This document shows, one piece after another, positions 25,769-35,233 of a stretch of 64,000 nt of DNA. Location: NCBI GenBank assembly GCA_039026235.1, contig JBCCMQ010000001.1:310001-374000 (forward strand), given 5' to 3'. The translations under genes were made by a program, and so were the position numbers. The notes under the pieces are model-generated. The model was not told the origin of the DNA. It ran no database searches and saw nothing but the letters and a program-made list of their open reading frames with translations. The first letter of the stretch is position 1; each line of letters opens with the position of its first letter. The stretch is from JBCCMQ01 sp039026235. Lineage in GTDB: Bacteria; Pseudomonadota; Alphaproteobacteria; Rhodobacterales; Rhodobacteraceae.

Positions 25769-26215
25769 ATGGAGGCGACCATCGGCGACGTATTTCAGCT
25801 GATTTATTCATCCCAGCCATTCGGATACGACGAAGCCGTTCTGAACGGTATCCTGATGGATGCAAGGCGCTGCAACACGCGCGACGACATCACCGGGGCG
25901 TTGGTCTGCCGGCACGACATCTTTCTACAGCTACTGGAGGGGCCGAAAGACAGTGTCCATGCAACCTACGAACGCATCAAGCGCGATGACCGGCATGTCG
26001 ACGTAAAGCTGCGGTTCTTCGGCGACGTTCCGACACGGATGTTTGGCAACTGGGCCATGCTTCACGATCCGGCCCATTCCTGGCTCTGGTCGTCGGCCGA
26101 GATCGCTGATGACGCGCTGGATCGCGCGTCGGTATCAGACTTTAGGCACGTCTTTCAAATACTTGCCACGCAAGCAAATTCTGCTAACGATGCCGGTCGC
26201 CCTACGGGCGCATGA
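25769..26215 (+). CDS. BLUF-domain blue-light photoreceptor
   Basis: A 148-residue protein made of one BLUF domain plus a short helical tail. The flavin-binding residues known from AppA and PixD are present: Y13 (QLIYSS), N36 (RRCNTRDDITG), Q54 (IFLQLLEGP), W95 and M97 (NWAML). It has no output domain, so signalling would be by protein interaction. A GTG at 25688 gives a 27-residue extension of no clear character; the ATG at 25769 starts just before the fold. No partner gene was recognised next to it. Confidence 0.88.
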   Translation: MEATIGDVFQLIYSSQPFGYDEAVLNGILMDARRCNTRDDITGALVCRHDIFLQLLEGPKDSVHATYERIKRDDRHVDVKLRFFGDVPTRMFGNWAMLHDPAHSWLWSSAEIADDALDRASVSDFRHVFQILATQANSANDAGRPTGA

Positions 26216-26281
26216 CGGTGAGGTGCGGCTGGGACCGCAGTTGAGATCTTACCAAAAATGCGCCTGCGGCCAGGGCCGCCG

Positions 26282-26314
26282 CAAGGCGGGCCGTGGGATA
26301 AAACCGCCGCCTTG
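26282..26314. terminator. inverted repeat between convergent BLUF and methyltransferase genes
   Basis: CAAGGCGG and CCGCCTTG form a perfect 8-bp stem with a 17-base spacer in the gap between two convergent stops. A bidirectional terminator is plausible although no strong T-run follows. Confidence 0.35.
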
Positions 26315-26341
26315 GGGGGTCTCTGCCGGTCTATGGAGCCG

Positions 26342-27112
26342 TTACTCATGCTTTGTCAGGTGCCAGACCTGCTCGACCGGGTACATTTTGGCCCAGTCCG
26401 CGGGCACGGCGGCGCGCGTGCCTGAAGCCCAGTCGGGCGCGTAAAGCTCTTGATACCGCGTGACCGAAAAGCCGATGGAGCCAAAGAGCGCGATCCAGTC
26501 CGCAATCGTCAGGTTGAAGCAGACGCCGCTCGGCTCGATTTCGACCTTTGTCCAGTCAGCCCCCCACATGCCGGCATACGGACGGTGCAATGTCCTGTCA
26601 CAAGGTGCGCCGTCCGTGGGCGAACAGACAAGTGAAAGCGGGTGGTTACCAAGGAAAACCAGCCGTCCACCTGGGCGAAGGAGACGCCAGGCCTCGGCGA
26701 GCCATTTGTCCGGTGGACACCAGATTGCCGCCCCGTATTCCGAGATCGCGAAATCGAATGAGGCATCCGGCAAACCGGTCTCTTCAGCGTTGCCTTCCAC
26801 AAATGTTATGTTGGCCGCGTTCTCTTCCGCCAGTCTGCGCGCCGTGGCCAACTGGAGGGAAGAGACATCTATGGCCGTGACCCGCGCACCGCGCCTGACC
26901 ATCCAACCGGACACATAGGCCGTTCCGCAGCCAAGCTCGATGGCGTCGGTGTTCGCCATGTCCTCTGGCAAAAGGTTCAGGTCAGATTCCGGATTTCCCC
27001 AGTTTCCCCATTCCGGGCTCCGGGCGGACCAGAGCCGTTGTCCCACTTCAACCCAATTGGCGGCGTCGGCGTCCCAGATGTCTCGGTTGATCGATACGTA
27101 GTCCTGCGCCAC
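26342..27112 (-). CDS. class I SAM-dependent methyltransferase
   Basis: About 256 residues with the Rossmann-like methyltransferase core: motif I AIELGCGTAYVSGWMVRRGA, motif II VTAIDVSSLQLATARRLAEE, and acidic motif LPDASFDFAISEYGAAIWCP. It resembles ubiE/SAM methyltransferases of unknown target. Start at GTG 27112 (VAQDYVSINRDIWD) is preferred to a TTG at 27142. No obvious operon partner. Confidence 0.78.
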   Translation of the reverse strand: MAQDYVSINRDIWDADAANWVEVGQRLWSARSPEWGNWGNPESDLNLLPEDMANTDAIELGCGTAYVSGWMVRRGARVTAIDVSSLQLATARRLAEENAANITFVEGNAEETGLPDASFDFAISEYGAAIWCPPDKWLAEAWRLLRPGGRLVFLGNHPLSLVCSPTDGAPCDRTLHRPYAGMWGADWTKVEIEPSGVCFNLTIADWIALFGSIGFSVTRYQELYAPDWASGTRAAVPADWAKMYPVEQVWHLTKHE

Positions 27113-27391
27113 CGCCGTTCTCCAATGTCTTTGGGTCCGCAATAGTCGCAGGTTCGCACAAAGCTCTGCACATGTCGCCGGTCCTTAGCTGTTGGGCAAC
27201 GGGCTGTGGCAGGCGCGCGCCGATCAATGCGATGGCATGTTGGCGGATCCGGTGGCCGCAAGTTCAGCCGACGAAAAGGAAGATACGGTCCAAGGAAGAC
27301 TGCGCCGAATTGGCCCTTTGCCCGAACCTGCGAATCGGCGATATTCAAATCATAATTTGACGAATTCCCATGCACTTAGAGGATAATCCAT

Positions 27392-28633
27392 ATGTCTCGA
27401 ACTGCATTGTGTACGGTTTTGGTTGCATTTGCAGCGCAATCACAAACGGCAAATGCCGCGACATTCACACTTTACGATGACCGATCCGCCTTTGAGGCCG
27501 CGATCGAAAATCAACGAAACGAAGATTTCACGGGCCTGGGCGGTCAGAGCTTCAAGGGCACGCCCCTTGCCGCGGGTGAGGTGACCATCACCGGCCCCGC
27601 CAATCCTGATTTTTCCGACGCGGGTGTCATCACGGATGAATTCGATCTTTTCGAGGCTGCGTTGATAAGCGCGGACTTTGGCCAACCGACAAGCTTGAGT
27701 TTCGGGTCGACCACCGCGTTCGGTGCCGACTTCGCATCGCTGCGGACCGAATTCGATGCAACCGCGATCGTGGTGGACGGAGAATCGGTTGGGCCGCTCC
27801 AGATCCTCGGAGAAGTGCAAAGCTACAACGGTTTTTTCGGGTTTACCTCCGATACGGCTTTCACGTCCCTAAGCTTCTTGGACAGCACCGACGACAGCTC
27901 GTCTGACCGGTTCGTTGTCGACAATCTTTCCCTTGGCGATGCGCTGCCGACATCTGGTGGCCCTGACGACCCTGATGACCCCGATGACCCTGTTGATCCG
28001 ACCCCCCCGGATCTGCCCTACACGGTCTATACGGATCGCGAGGCCTTTGAGGCGGCTTTGAAGGACGTTCAGAAGGTCGATTTCAACACCGCCGAGCAGG
28101 ACGTGAACTTTGCCCCAGGCAGCAAGGACTTTGACCTTTTTGAGGTCGAAACCTCGGGAAGCGTTGGAGGCGTTTTTTCCGATCCGGTCGAAACCGTCGA
28201 TGGCTCGCCACTTCTGGAGCTGTTTCTTGAAGCAGACTTATTTTCGCAAGATTCCGCGAATTTCATATTCGATGATCTTGTGGTTGGTTTCGGGGCCGAC
28301 ATAGTCAGGCTGAACACCGAACTGGGCGGCACCATTCTGAATTTTCTCGATCAGACCATCGTGTTCGAAGAAAATCCTGCCGACGGTGACGGCACGTTTT
28401 CCGGCTTCTTCGGGATCATCTCGGACGATCCGTTCTCAAGTGTGAATTTCTTCAATTCTGTCGCCAGCAATGATCTGATCGGTTTTGACAATGTGACCTT
28501 GGGCACCATGCGCACGCATGACCCTCAGGTGATCCCGCTTCCCGCGTCGGGTCTGCTGCTTCTGGGTGGTTTTGGTGCGCTTGCCTTGGTGCGACGGCGT
28601 GAGTTCGGTGTGCCAAGGCGTAGGCCGGCTTGA
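27392..28633 (+). CDS. secreted protein with VPLPA-CTERM sorting signal
   Basis: A 413-residue protein: signal peptide (residues 1-23, ending ANA-A), two similar beta-rich domains of about 170 residues each opening with FTLYDDRSAFEAAIENQ and YTVYTDREAFEAALKDVQ, joined by a DDPDDPDDP-type acidic linker, then the sorting tail VIPLPASGLLLLGG with a hydrophobic helix and R-R-R-E. Tails of this type are recognised by exosortase-like enzymes in Rhodobacterales. The duplicated domain has no known function. It stands alone, preceded by about 280 bp with no other gene. Confidence 0.8.
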   Translation: MSRTALCTVLVAFAAQSQTANAATFTLYDDRSAFEAAIENQRNEDFTGLGGQSFKGTPLAAGEVTITGPANPDFSDAGVITDEFDLFEAALISADFGQPTSLSFGSTTAFGADFASLRTEFDATAIVVDGESVGPLQILGEVQSYNGFFGFTSDTAFTSLSFLDSTDDSSSDRFVVDNLSLGDALPTSGGPDDPDDPDDPVDPTPPDLPYTVYTDREAFEAALKDVQKVDFNTAEQDVNFAPGSKDFDLFEVETSGSVGGVFSDPVETVDGSPLLELFLEADLFSQDSANFIFDDLVVGFGADIVRLNTELGGTILNFLDQTIVFEENPADGDGTFSGFFGIISDDPFSSVNFFNSVASNDLIGFDNVTLGTMRTHDPQVIPLPASGLLLLGGFGALALVRRREFGVPRRRPA

Positions 28634-28656
28634 GCTATTCATTATAGGCTTGTCCC

Positions 28657-28672
28657 TCGGACAGAGGTCCGA
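28657..28672. terminator. small hairpin between convergent genes
   Basis: TCGGAC-AGAG-GTCCGA, a perfect 6-bp stem with a 4-base loop, lies between the stops of the VPLPA-CTERM gene and surf1. Confidence 0.35.
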
Positions 28673-28682
28673 ACAATGTGGC

Positions 28683-29408
28683 TCAATGGTCTGCGGTTCT
28701 GCCAGCGCGGCGCAGATCGGTCAGGGCCAGACCGAAACCGACCAGAAAAAGTGCCGCCATCGCGTACCATGTCAGCGCGTAGGACAGATGGCTGTTCCGG
28801 AACGCGATGACTGTCATGCCACCGCGTGGCCAGGCATCGGGCGGGCCGCTGTGATCGGCGTCGACAAAGAAATTCGAAGTCTCACCAAAACCGGCAGAAA
28901 CCGACAGGGCGGCGGTGTCGCGTGACACCCAACGCTCGCTTTCCGGCGCGTTCCGCTCAAGGAGCGTCCCCTTTGGCTCGGTCATGCGCAAAAGCCCGGT
29001 GACCTCGACTGTTCCTGTCGGTGCATAGATGCTGTCTTCAGGTTGCCCGGTGGCCAGAAACCCACGGTTCACCCAGATCGTGCGCTCGGACCCCTGCAGC
29101 GGGGTCAGAAGCCAGTGCCCGGGCCCGAGTTCTGTGACGGCTTTGACCCGGCGCGACAGATCATGAAGATACATGCCCGAAATCCCCACGCGCAGATAGG
29201 CATGTTCGTCGGGAAGTGCCGTCGCGGGTGGGGCAACAGGTGCTGCAAAGGCCCGGGTCTCAACCGCTTCAATCAGATCGAGTTTCCACGACAGCCGCCG
29301 AACCTGCCAGTTTCCCAGCCCCACCAGGACGGCAAAGATCACCAGACAGGATACGAGAACCGTGATGTTAAACCAGCGTGGACGCCCTGCGCCGGTCTTT
29401 GCGGTCAT
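28683..29408 (-). CDS. SURF1-family oxidase assembly protein
   Basis: A 241-residue SURF1/Shy1 protein: an N-terminal TM helix, the conserved GNWQVRRLSWKLDLI, WLLTPLQGSERTIWVNRGF and a C-terminal TM helix starting HLSYALTWYAMAALFL. SURF1 helps insert heme into heme-copper oxidases. It is the last gene of the cyo operon, overlapping cyoD as ATGA, so it probably serves this quinol oxidase. Confidence 0.88.
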   Translation of the reverse strand: MTAKTGAGRPRWFNITVLVSCLVIFAVLVGLGNWQVRRLSWKLDLIEAVETRAFAAPVAPPATALPDEHAYLRVGISGMYLHDLSRRVKAVTELGPGHWLLTPLQGSERTIWVNRGFLATGQPEDSIYAPTGTVEVTGLLRMTEPKGTLLERNAPESERWVSRDTAALSVSAGFGETSNFFVDADHSGPPDAWPRGGMTVIAFRNSHLSYALTWYAMAALFLVGFGLALTDLRRAGRTADH

Positions 29409-29752
29409 GGCAGATTGCGCACACGTTCGATCTGTTCGTGGGCGGGCATCATGTTTTCTTCGAGATGGAACATCACCCAGATCGATCCGACCAGACAGAT
29501 CAGTACGAGCATGGCGGTGAAGGCCAACGACATGACCTGCCAGCCCTGTTCGGCACGCAGGTTCACGTGCAGGAAGTAATAGACATGAACCATGATCTGG
29601 ACCGACCCCAGCCCGAAGATGACCACCAGCGCCAGAAACAGGGAAACGTCGGCTTCGGCAATCACCATCCAGAACGGAATGACCGTCAGCGCGACAGACA
29701 GAACGAACCCGGTAATGTAGGACCGATAGGTGCCGTGGCTTTGATCGCTCAT
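29405..29752 (-). CDS. cyoD: cytochrome bo3 ubiquinol oxidase subunit IV
   Basis: A 115-residue protein with three membrane helices. SYITGFVLSVALTVIPFWMV and VQIMVHVYYFLHVN are the conserved CyoD parts. The ATG at 29752 overlaps the cyoC stop by four bases; the longer frame is not needed. Confidence 0.9.
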   Translation of the reverse strand: MSDQSHGTYRSYITGFVLSVALTVIPFWMVIAEADVSLFLALVVIFGLGSVQIMVHVYYFLHVNLRAEQGWQVMSLAFTAMLVLICLVGSIWVMFHLEENMMPAHEQIERVRNLP

Positions 29753-30435
29753 AGCATCACTCCGGCGAGATAAACGAATGAAAAGACACCGATCCAAATC
29801 AGATCGAGGAAGTGCCAGAACATGCTAAGGCACATGATCCGGCGCACGTTTTCTTCTCGCAAACCATGCATTTGGATCTGGACGAGAAGCACGACCAGCC
29901 AGATGCAGCCTGCTGTCACGTGCAAACCGTGGGTGCCAACCAACAGGTAGAAAGAAGACAGGAACGCGCTGGCCATGGGCGTGGCGCCTAGGTGCCAGAG
30001 ATGCGCAAACTCCCGCACTTCCAAAGCCAGGAAGGCGAGGCCGAACAGCCCTGTGATGATAAGCCAGAAAACGAGACCCCGCTGATTGCCCGCCTGCATG
30101 TTCAGCACGGCAAATCCGTAGGTGATCGACGAAAAAAGCAGTGCGAAGGTTGCCACCAGGATCATCTCGATCTCGAAAAGATCGGCTGGTGCAGGGCCGG
30201 CGGCGTAGTTCTGTCCAAGGACCGCATGGACCGCGAAGAGGATGCCGAAGAGCAGGCAGTCACTCATCAGGTAAATCCAGAAGCCCAGGATTGTGCCTGT
30301 CTCGTGGTGGTGGACTTCACCGTCGGCATGGGCCTCTTCGGGCGCGTAGAAGTCATAGGTCTCGCCCGTGGCAGACGCCGCCCCGGACGGTCCAAAGGCG
30401 CTTGGGTCCAATGTGGTGTCAGAGGGCGCTGTCAC
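29749..30435 (-). CDS. cyoC: cytochrome bo3 ubiquinol oxidase subunit III
   Basis: A 228-residue protein with five membrane helices and the subunit III pattern GFWIYLMSDCLLFGILFA and LVGTHGLHVTAGCIWL. It starts with GTG overlapping the cyoB stop by one base. A hydrophilic N-terminal extension of about 45 residues is longer than in E. coli. Confidence 0.9.
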   Translation of the reverse strand: MTAPSDTTLDPSAFGPSGAASATGETYDFYAPEEAHADGEVHHHETGTILGFWIYLMSDCLLFGILFAVHAVLGQNYAAGPAPADLFEIEMILVATFALLFSSITYGFAVLNMQAGNQRGLVFWLIITGLFGLAFLALEVREFAHLWHLGATPMASAFLSSFYLLVGTHGLHVTAGCIWLVVLLVQIQMHGLREENVRRIMCLSMFWHFLDLIWIGVFSFVYLAGVML

Positions 30436-32483
30436 TATTCCGCAGCCTTCAGGTCACTGGCGCCCGCAGCGATCAATCGTGTGCGACCTGCTTCGATGTC
30501 TCGCACGTCATCGGCCGGCACATAGTAGTCCCGATTATAGTTGAACGTGTGGGCGATCCCAAAGGCCACCGACAAGACGAAGGTGGCAAACGCTAGCCAG
30601 TAGATATGCCAGACCAGCGCGAAGCCCATCACCGTCAGCATGGCGGAAATCACGATACCGGTTGCCGTATAGTGGGGCATGTGCAGCGGCACGTAGCCAT
30701 CCGTCCTGCGCACATATCCGTTGGCTTTCATATGGCTCCAAGCGTCGAGTTCGTAGACCCGGGGCGTGAAGGCAAAGTTATAGTAGGGCGGAGGCGAAGA
30801 GGTCGACCATTCAAGTGTGCGGCCGTCCCAGGGATCGCCCGTTGTGTCGCGCAAGGCTTCGCGGTCGCGTATCGAGACGTAGATCTGGATCAGAAATGCC
30901 GCGATGCCGATCGCCACACAGCACGCACCCAACAGCGCCACCACGAAGTAGGCCGAATAAAAGGTCGTCTCGAACTGGCTGAGCCGGCGTGTGACCCCCA
31001 TAAGCCCGAGCAAGTAGAGAGGCATGAAGGCCAGATAGAAACCGACGAACCAGAACCAGAAGCTGACCTTGCCCCAGAACGGCGCGAGCTTGAAACCGAA
31101 GGCCTTGGGGAACCAATAGGTCATGGCTGCGAAGAGGCCAAAGACGACGCCGCCGATGATCACGTTGTGGAAGTGCGCCACCAGGAAAAGGCTGTTGTGC
31201 AGGACGTAATCGGCCGGCGGAACGGCCAGCAGGACCCCGGTCATGCCCCCGATGACGAAGGTGATCATAAAGCCCACAACCCACAGCATGGGTACTTCGA
31301 AGCGAATGCGCCCCTTGTACATGGTAAAGAGCCAGTTAAAGAGCTTCGCCCCGGTCGGGATCGATATGATCATCGTCGTGATCCCGAAGAACGAATTCAC
31401 GCTGGCGCCGGCCCCCATGGTGAAGAAATGGTGCAGCCAGACGATATAGCTGAGGATCATGATCACGCAGGTCGCGTAGACCATGGATGTGTATCCAAAG
31501 AGCCGCTTGCCCGAGAACGTGGGCACAATCTCTGAAAAGACGCCAAACACCGGGAGCGTCAGGATGTAAACCTCAGGGTGACCCCAGATCCAGATGAGGT
31601 TCACATACATCATCGGATTGCCACCAAGATCGTTGGTGAAGAAATTCGTCCCGATGTACCGGTCAGCAGTAAGCAGGGCGAGCGTGACGGTCAGCACCGG
31701 GAAGGTCGCCACAATCAGAATGTTGGTGCAAAGCGTCGTCCAGCAGAAGACGGGCATCTTCATCCAGCTCATCCCCGGCGCGCGCATCTTGACCAGGGTG
31801 ACGATCAGATTGATGCCCGACAGCGTCGTGCCGATACCGGCTATGTTGAGCGACCAGAGATAGTAATCCATGCCCACGGTCGGGCTGTATTCGAGACCCG
31901 ATAGCGGCGGATAGGCCAGCCACCCGGTCGTCGCAAACTCGCCCACAAAGAGGGAGATCATGATCAGCGCGGCGCCCGCCGTGGTGAGCCAGAAACTGAA
32001 GTTGTTCAAGAAAGGAAAGGCCACATCCCGGGCGCCGATCTGAAGCGGCATGACATAGTTCATAAGACCCGTCACCAGCGGCATGGCCACGAAGAAGATC
32101 ATAATGACGCCGTGGGCGGTGAAGATCTGGTCGTAATGGTGGGCGTCCAGATAGCCTTCGCCGCCCGAGGCGGCCATCGCCTGCTGAATGCGCATCAGCA
32201 TAGCATCTGCAAACCCTCGGAGCAGCATCACCAGCCCGAGGATCATATACATGATGCCGATCTTCTTGTGGTCGATCGAGGTAAACCATTCACGCCACAG
32301 ATAGCCCCAAAGCCGGTAATAGGTCAGGGCGGCCAAAATCGCGGTTCCCAGAATGGCCACGACAATGAAAGTGTAAAAGATTACAGGCTCATAGAACGGG
32401 AAGATGTTCCAGTTCAGCTTGCCCCAGAAGGGATGGATTTCAGGTGCGTAGGACGAGCCGTGGGAAGACGATGTGGCGGCCAT
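30435..32483 (-). CDS. cyoB: cytochrome bo3 ubiquinol oxidase subunit I
   Basis: A 682-residue heme-copper oxidase catalytic subunit. Visible are [17 protein letters not shown] with the low-spin heme histidine, [20 protein letters not shown] with the H-P-E-V-Y cross-link motif, [14 protein letters not shown] with the CuB histidines, and [11 protein letters not shown] for the other heme ligands. Reduces oxygen to water and pumps protons using quinol. It follows cyoA after 6 bp. Confidence 0.95.
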   Translation of the reverse strand: MAATSSSHGSSYAPEIHPFWGKLNWNIFPFYEPVIFYTFIVVAILGTAILAALTYYRLWGYLWREWFTSIDHKKIGIMYMILGLVMLLRGFADAMLMRIQQAMAASGGEGYLDAHHYDQIFTAHGVIMIFFVAMPLVTGLMNYVMPLQIGARDVAFPFLNNFSFWLTTAGAALIMISLFVGEFATTGWLAYPPLSGLEYSPTVGMDYYLWSLNIAGIGTTLSGINLIVTLVKMRAPGMSWMKMPVFCWTTLCTNILIVATFPVLTVTLALLTADRYIGTNFFTNDLGGNPMMYVNLIWIWGHPEVYILTLPVFGVFSEIVPTFSGKRLFGYTSMVYATCVIMILSYIVWLHHFFTMGAGASVNSFFGITTMIISIPTGAKLFNWLFTMYKGRIRFEVPMLWVVGFMITFVIGGMTGVLLAVPPADYVLHNSLFLVAHFHNVIIGGVVFGLFAAMTYWFPKAFGFKLAPFWGKVSFWFWFVGFYLAFMPLYLLGLMGVTRRLSQFETTFYSAYFVVALLGACCVAIGIAAFLIQIYVSIRDREALRDTTGDPWDGRTLEWSTSSPPPYYNFAFTPRVYELDAWSHMKANGYVRRTDGYVPLHMPHYTATGIVISAMLTVMGFALVWHIYWLAFATFVLSVAFGIAHTFNYNRDYYVPADDVRDIEAGRTRLIAAGASDLKAAE

Positions 32484-32489
32484 GGGTTG

Positions 32490-33572
32490 TCAATTCGCTA
32501 TCGAGGCTGGTTGTTCGGATTGGGCCGGCAACAATTCCGCAGAGGCAAGAATGTCGCGGCTGTTTTCAAGCAAGTCAGGGCGGATCAGGGCAAAGAGGGC
32601 GGTCGGGTCATCGGCATCACAAATGCCGGCAAAGAGCTGACGGTTCCAAAGACCCTCGATGCCGCCGCCTCCCAGGGCGTCCACCATCATCATGTCGTCG
32701 CGGCAAAGCTCATCTTCACCCACGCACATGTTCAGTATCCGGTCCCAAAGGCCTTCTTCTACGCCGCCGAAATAGGTGGCCGGGTGGTCGACGGTCGGTT
32801 GGTCAAGTATCTGAAAGTGCTCCCTGTCCAGGTCTCGCTCGGCGCCGCTGCGCACGGCGTCGACCCATGCATCAAAACCGGCTTCATCCACCGACTTCAG
32901 GTCAAACCGCATGTAAGAGAACCCGGCGCCGCTGTAATTGGCGGAAAACCCATCATATGTGCCGGGTTCATTCATCACCGCATTCAATTCGGTCTGCATG
33001 CCCGCCATGGCGTAGATCATACCGGCCATCGCCGGCACGTAGAACGAATTCATCACCGTCGTTGACGTCAGGTGCCATTCGATCGGACGGTCAACGACAA
33101 CCGCCACTTCATTGATCGTTGCGATGTTGTGTTCGGGGTAGATGAACATCCATTTCCAGTCCATCGCGACGACCTGGATGGTCATCGGCTCGACGTTTGG
33201 GTCAATCGGCTGACTTTCCGATATCCGGGTCAAATCGTCGTAGGGGTTCAACCTGTGGGTTGCGACCCATGTCAGACCGGCCAGGCAGATGATGATGCCA
33301 AGCGGCACCGACCAAACCACGATCTCAAGGCTTATCGAGTGGTCCCAGTCGGGTTCGTAGCGGGCCTTCTTGTTTGATGCACGGAAATGAAAGGCAAAGA
33401 AAAGCGTCAGCGCCATCACGGGCAGAATGACAATCAGCATAAGCACAGTGGCGTAGATGATCAGGTCGCCCTGCTGCGCGGCGATGTCGCCCGACGGGTT
33501 AAGCAACACCAGATCGCACCCCGTCAAAAGGAGCAGCGACAAAACCGCAATCGTTTTCTTTCGAGCCGTCAT
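32490..33572 (-). CDS. cyoA: cytochrome bo3 ubiquinol oxidase subunit II
   Basis: A 360-residue lipoprotein: lipobox LLTGC near residue 19, two TM helices and a periplasmic cupredoxin domain. The place where cytochrome c oxidases have C-x-x-x-C-x-x-x-H-x-x-M reads NYSGAGFSYMRF, so the CuA site is absent and the enzyme must be a quinol oxidase. First gene of the cyoABCD-surf1 operon. Confidence 0.92.
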   Translation of the reverse strand: MTARKKTIAVLSLLLLTGCDLVLLNPSGDIAAQQGDLIIYATVLMLIVILPVMALTLFFAFHFRASNKKARYEPDWDHSISLEIVVWSVPLGIIICLAGLTWVATHRLNPYDDLTRISESQPIDPNVEPMTIQVVAMDWKWMFIYPEHNIATINEVAVVVDRPIEWHLTSTTVMNSFYVPAMAGMIYAMAGMQTELNAVMNEPGTYDGFSANYSGAGFSYMRFDLKSVDEAGFDAWVDAVRSGAERDLDREHFQILDQPTVDHPATYFGGVEEGLWDRILNMCVGEDELCRDDMMMVDALGGGGIEGLWNRQLFAGICDADDPTALFALIRPDLLENSRDILASAELLPAQSEQPASIAN

Positions 33573-33763
33573 CTGAAGGTGTCTCGCATTACGCTTGAGT
33601 CCAAACGCTGCCCCACTCGTTTACCGAAAGAGAAGGGGCCGCGCTTCCTGAATAGCATATATTCTTATCATCCCTTTGATACAGGGCGCAGACTGCAACA
33701 TAAAATCGCACCTCTAAATTGCTTCCAAGGTACTACAATCGGGTTTAGAAATCGCGGGGTGAG

Positions 33764-35023
33764 ATGACAAACACAGACACCATAAACAAACAGACGGTTA
33801 CGATTGATGAGGTCGTCACCACGGTCGTCATGGCCCGCGTGACAGATTTCTTCGGCTTTTTTGTATATGCTATTGCCTCGGCCTTGGTCTTTCCAAGGCT
33901 GTTTTTCCCGATGTTTGATCAAGTTACGGGCACGATGATTTCGTTCGCTCTTTTCGCGCTGGCCTTCATCGTGCGCCCGTTTGCAAGCCTTGCAGGGCGC
34001 TGGGTGCAGATGAAGATCGGCAAGGCGGGAAAGATTTCGCTGGCGCTGATGTTGCTTGGAACATCGACCGTCGCAATCGGACTTCTGCCTGGATACGACC
34101 GAATCGGATGGCTTGCGCCGGCACTGCTTGCCTCACTTCGCATTCTGCAGGGGATTGGCCTAGGTGGTGCTTGGGACGGGATCACCCTGCAGTTGCAGAA
34201 CGCGGCGCCCGAGGGTCGGAAGGGTCTTTACGCCATGGTGCCGCAGCTTGGTGGACCAATCGGATTTATCGTGGCAGCATCGCTCTTCTTCGTCCTCACC
34301 GGCTTTCTGACAGATGAAGAGTTCATCAATTTCGGCTGGCGCTTTGCTTTCTTTGCGGTGATGGCCGTCAATGTCGTGTCACTTTTCGCGCGTCTGCGTC
34401 TTTTGACAGCGGATTTCGGAGCCGATGAGGTTCTTACCCAATCGGCACCCTATCTGGATCTGATCAGCACCCAGTGGCGTCCCATTCTGCTGTCGACGAT
34501 GATGCCGCTGGCCAGCTATGCGCTGTTCCATCTGGTGACGGTGTTTCCCCTGGCCTACACTGTCATCTACACAGACATACCCATCGATCGGATCATCCTG
34601 CTGCAGTTGCTGGGGGGCGTTCTGGCGGTGCTGACGGTCATTGCGGCCGGTGTGCTGGCGGACAAATATCACAAGCGCGGCGTTCTTTGGGTCAGCATTG
34701 CTTTGATGATACCGCTGTGCTTCACGCTTCCACTGCTTGATACACGACCGGCGATTTACATCCTTTTTGGTTTCGCCATCCTTGGCCTTGCCTACGGACA
34801 GGCCAGTGCAATCGTGCCCAACCGCTATCCTCCGGAATACCGATATTCCGGCACGGCGCTTTCGACAAATCTGTCCTGGATCGTCGGCGCGGCCTTTGCT
34901 CCGCTCGTCGGGTTGGCACTAACGGCATGGTTCGGGATCTGGGCCACGGCGTTTTACTTGCTGTCCGGTATCGTGGTGACTGCAATCTCGCTGCATTTCC
35001 TTGGGAAGATCAAAAGAAGCTAG
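33764..35023 (+). CDS. MFS transporter (metabolite/H+ symporter type)
   Basis: A 419-residue carrier with 12 membrane helices. The first cytoplasmic loop region FIVRPFASLAGRWVQMKIGK and LRILQGIGLGGAWDG match the MHS-type pattern although the D-R-x-G-R core is changed. Homologues frequently sit beside cyo genes in alphaproteobacteria. It is divergent from cyoA with 191 bp between starts; substrate unknown. Confidence 0.82.
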   Translation: MTNTDTINKQTVTIDEVVTTVVMARVTDFFGFFVYAIASALVFPRLFFPMFDQVTGTMISFALFALAFIVRPFASLAGRWVQMKIGKAGKISLALMLLGTSTVAIGLLPGYDRIGWLAPALLASLRILQGIGLGGAWDGITLQLQNAAPEGRKGLYAMVPQLGGPIGFIVAASLFFVLTGFLTDEEFINFGWRFAFFAVMAVNVVSLFARLRLLTADFGADEVLTQSAPYLDLISTQWRPILLSTMMPLASYALFHLVTVFPLAYTVIYTDIPIDRIILLQLLGGVLAVLTVIAAGVLADKYHKRGVLWVSIALMIPLCFTLPLLDTRPAIYILFGFAILGLAYGQASAIVPNRYPPEYRYSGTALSTNLSWIVGAAFAPLVGLALTAWFGIWATAFYLLSGIVVTAISLHFLGKIKRS

Positions 35024-35076
35024 GCATCGCCACCGGCTGTTGCAGTGCACCTGACTGCGGATTTCGCGCATTTAAT

Positions 35077-35100
35077 TGACCAAAACGGCCAAGTTGGTCA
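35077..35100. promoter_or_regulatory. inverted repeat upstream of acnB
   Basis: TGACCAA and TTGGTCA are exact inverted 7-mers separated by 10 bases in the 210-bp gap between the MFS gene and acnB. Could be an operator or a hairpin ending the MFS transcript; no T-run follows. Confidence 0.35.
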
Positions 35101-35140
35101 TCTTGTCACGACCTTGGGACTTGAAAGTGTTGTTCAGACG

Positions 35141-35156
35141 GTATACTAAAGTATAC
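35141..35156. promoter_or_regulatory. perfect palindrome GTATACTAAAGTATAC upstream of acnB
   Basis: Seven-base arms GTATACT and AGTATAC flank AA, 78 bp before the acnB start. GTATAC-centred palindromes are typical operators of FCD/GntR-type repressors, so aconitase B may be under such control. The cognate regulator is not identified. Confidence 0.5.
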
Positions 35157-35233
35157 AGAATTTTCGACTGGCCGGCTTTTCCTAAGTTGGACCAGTCCTG
35201 AGAAACCACCAACCTTCAAATATCGGGTCAGCT

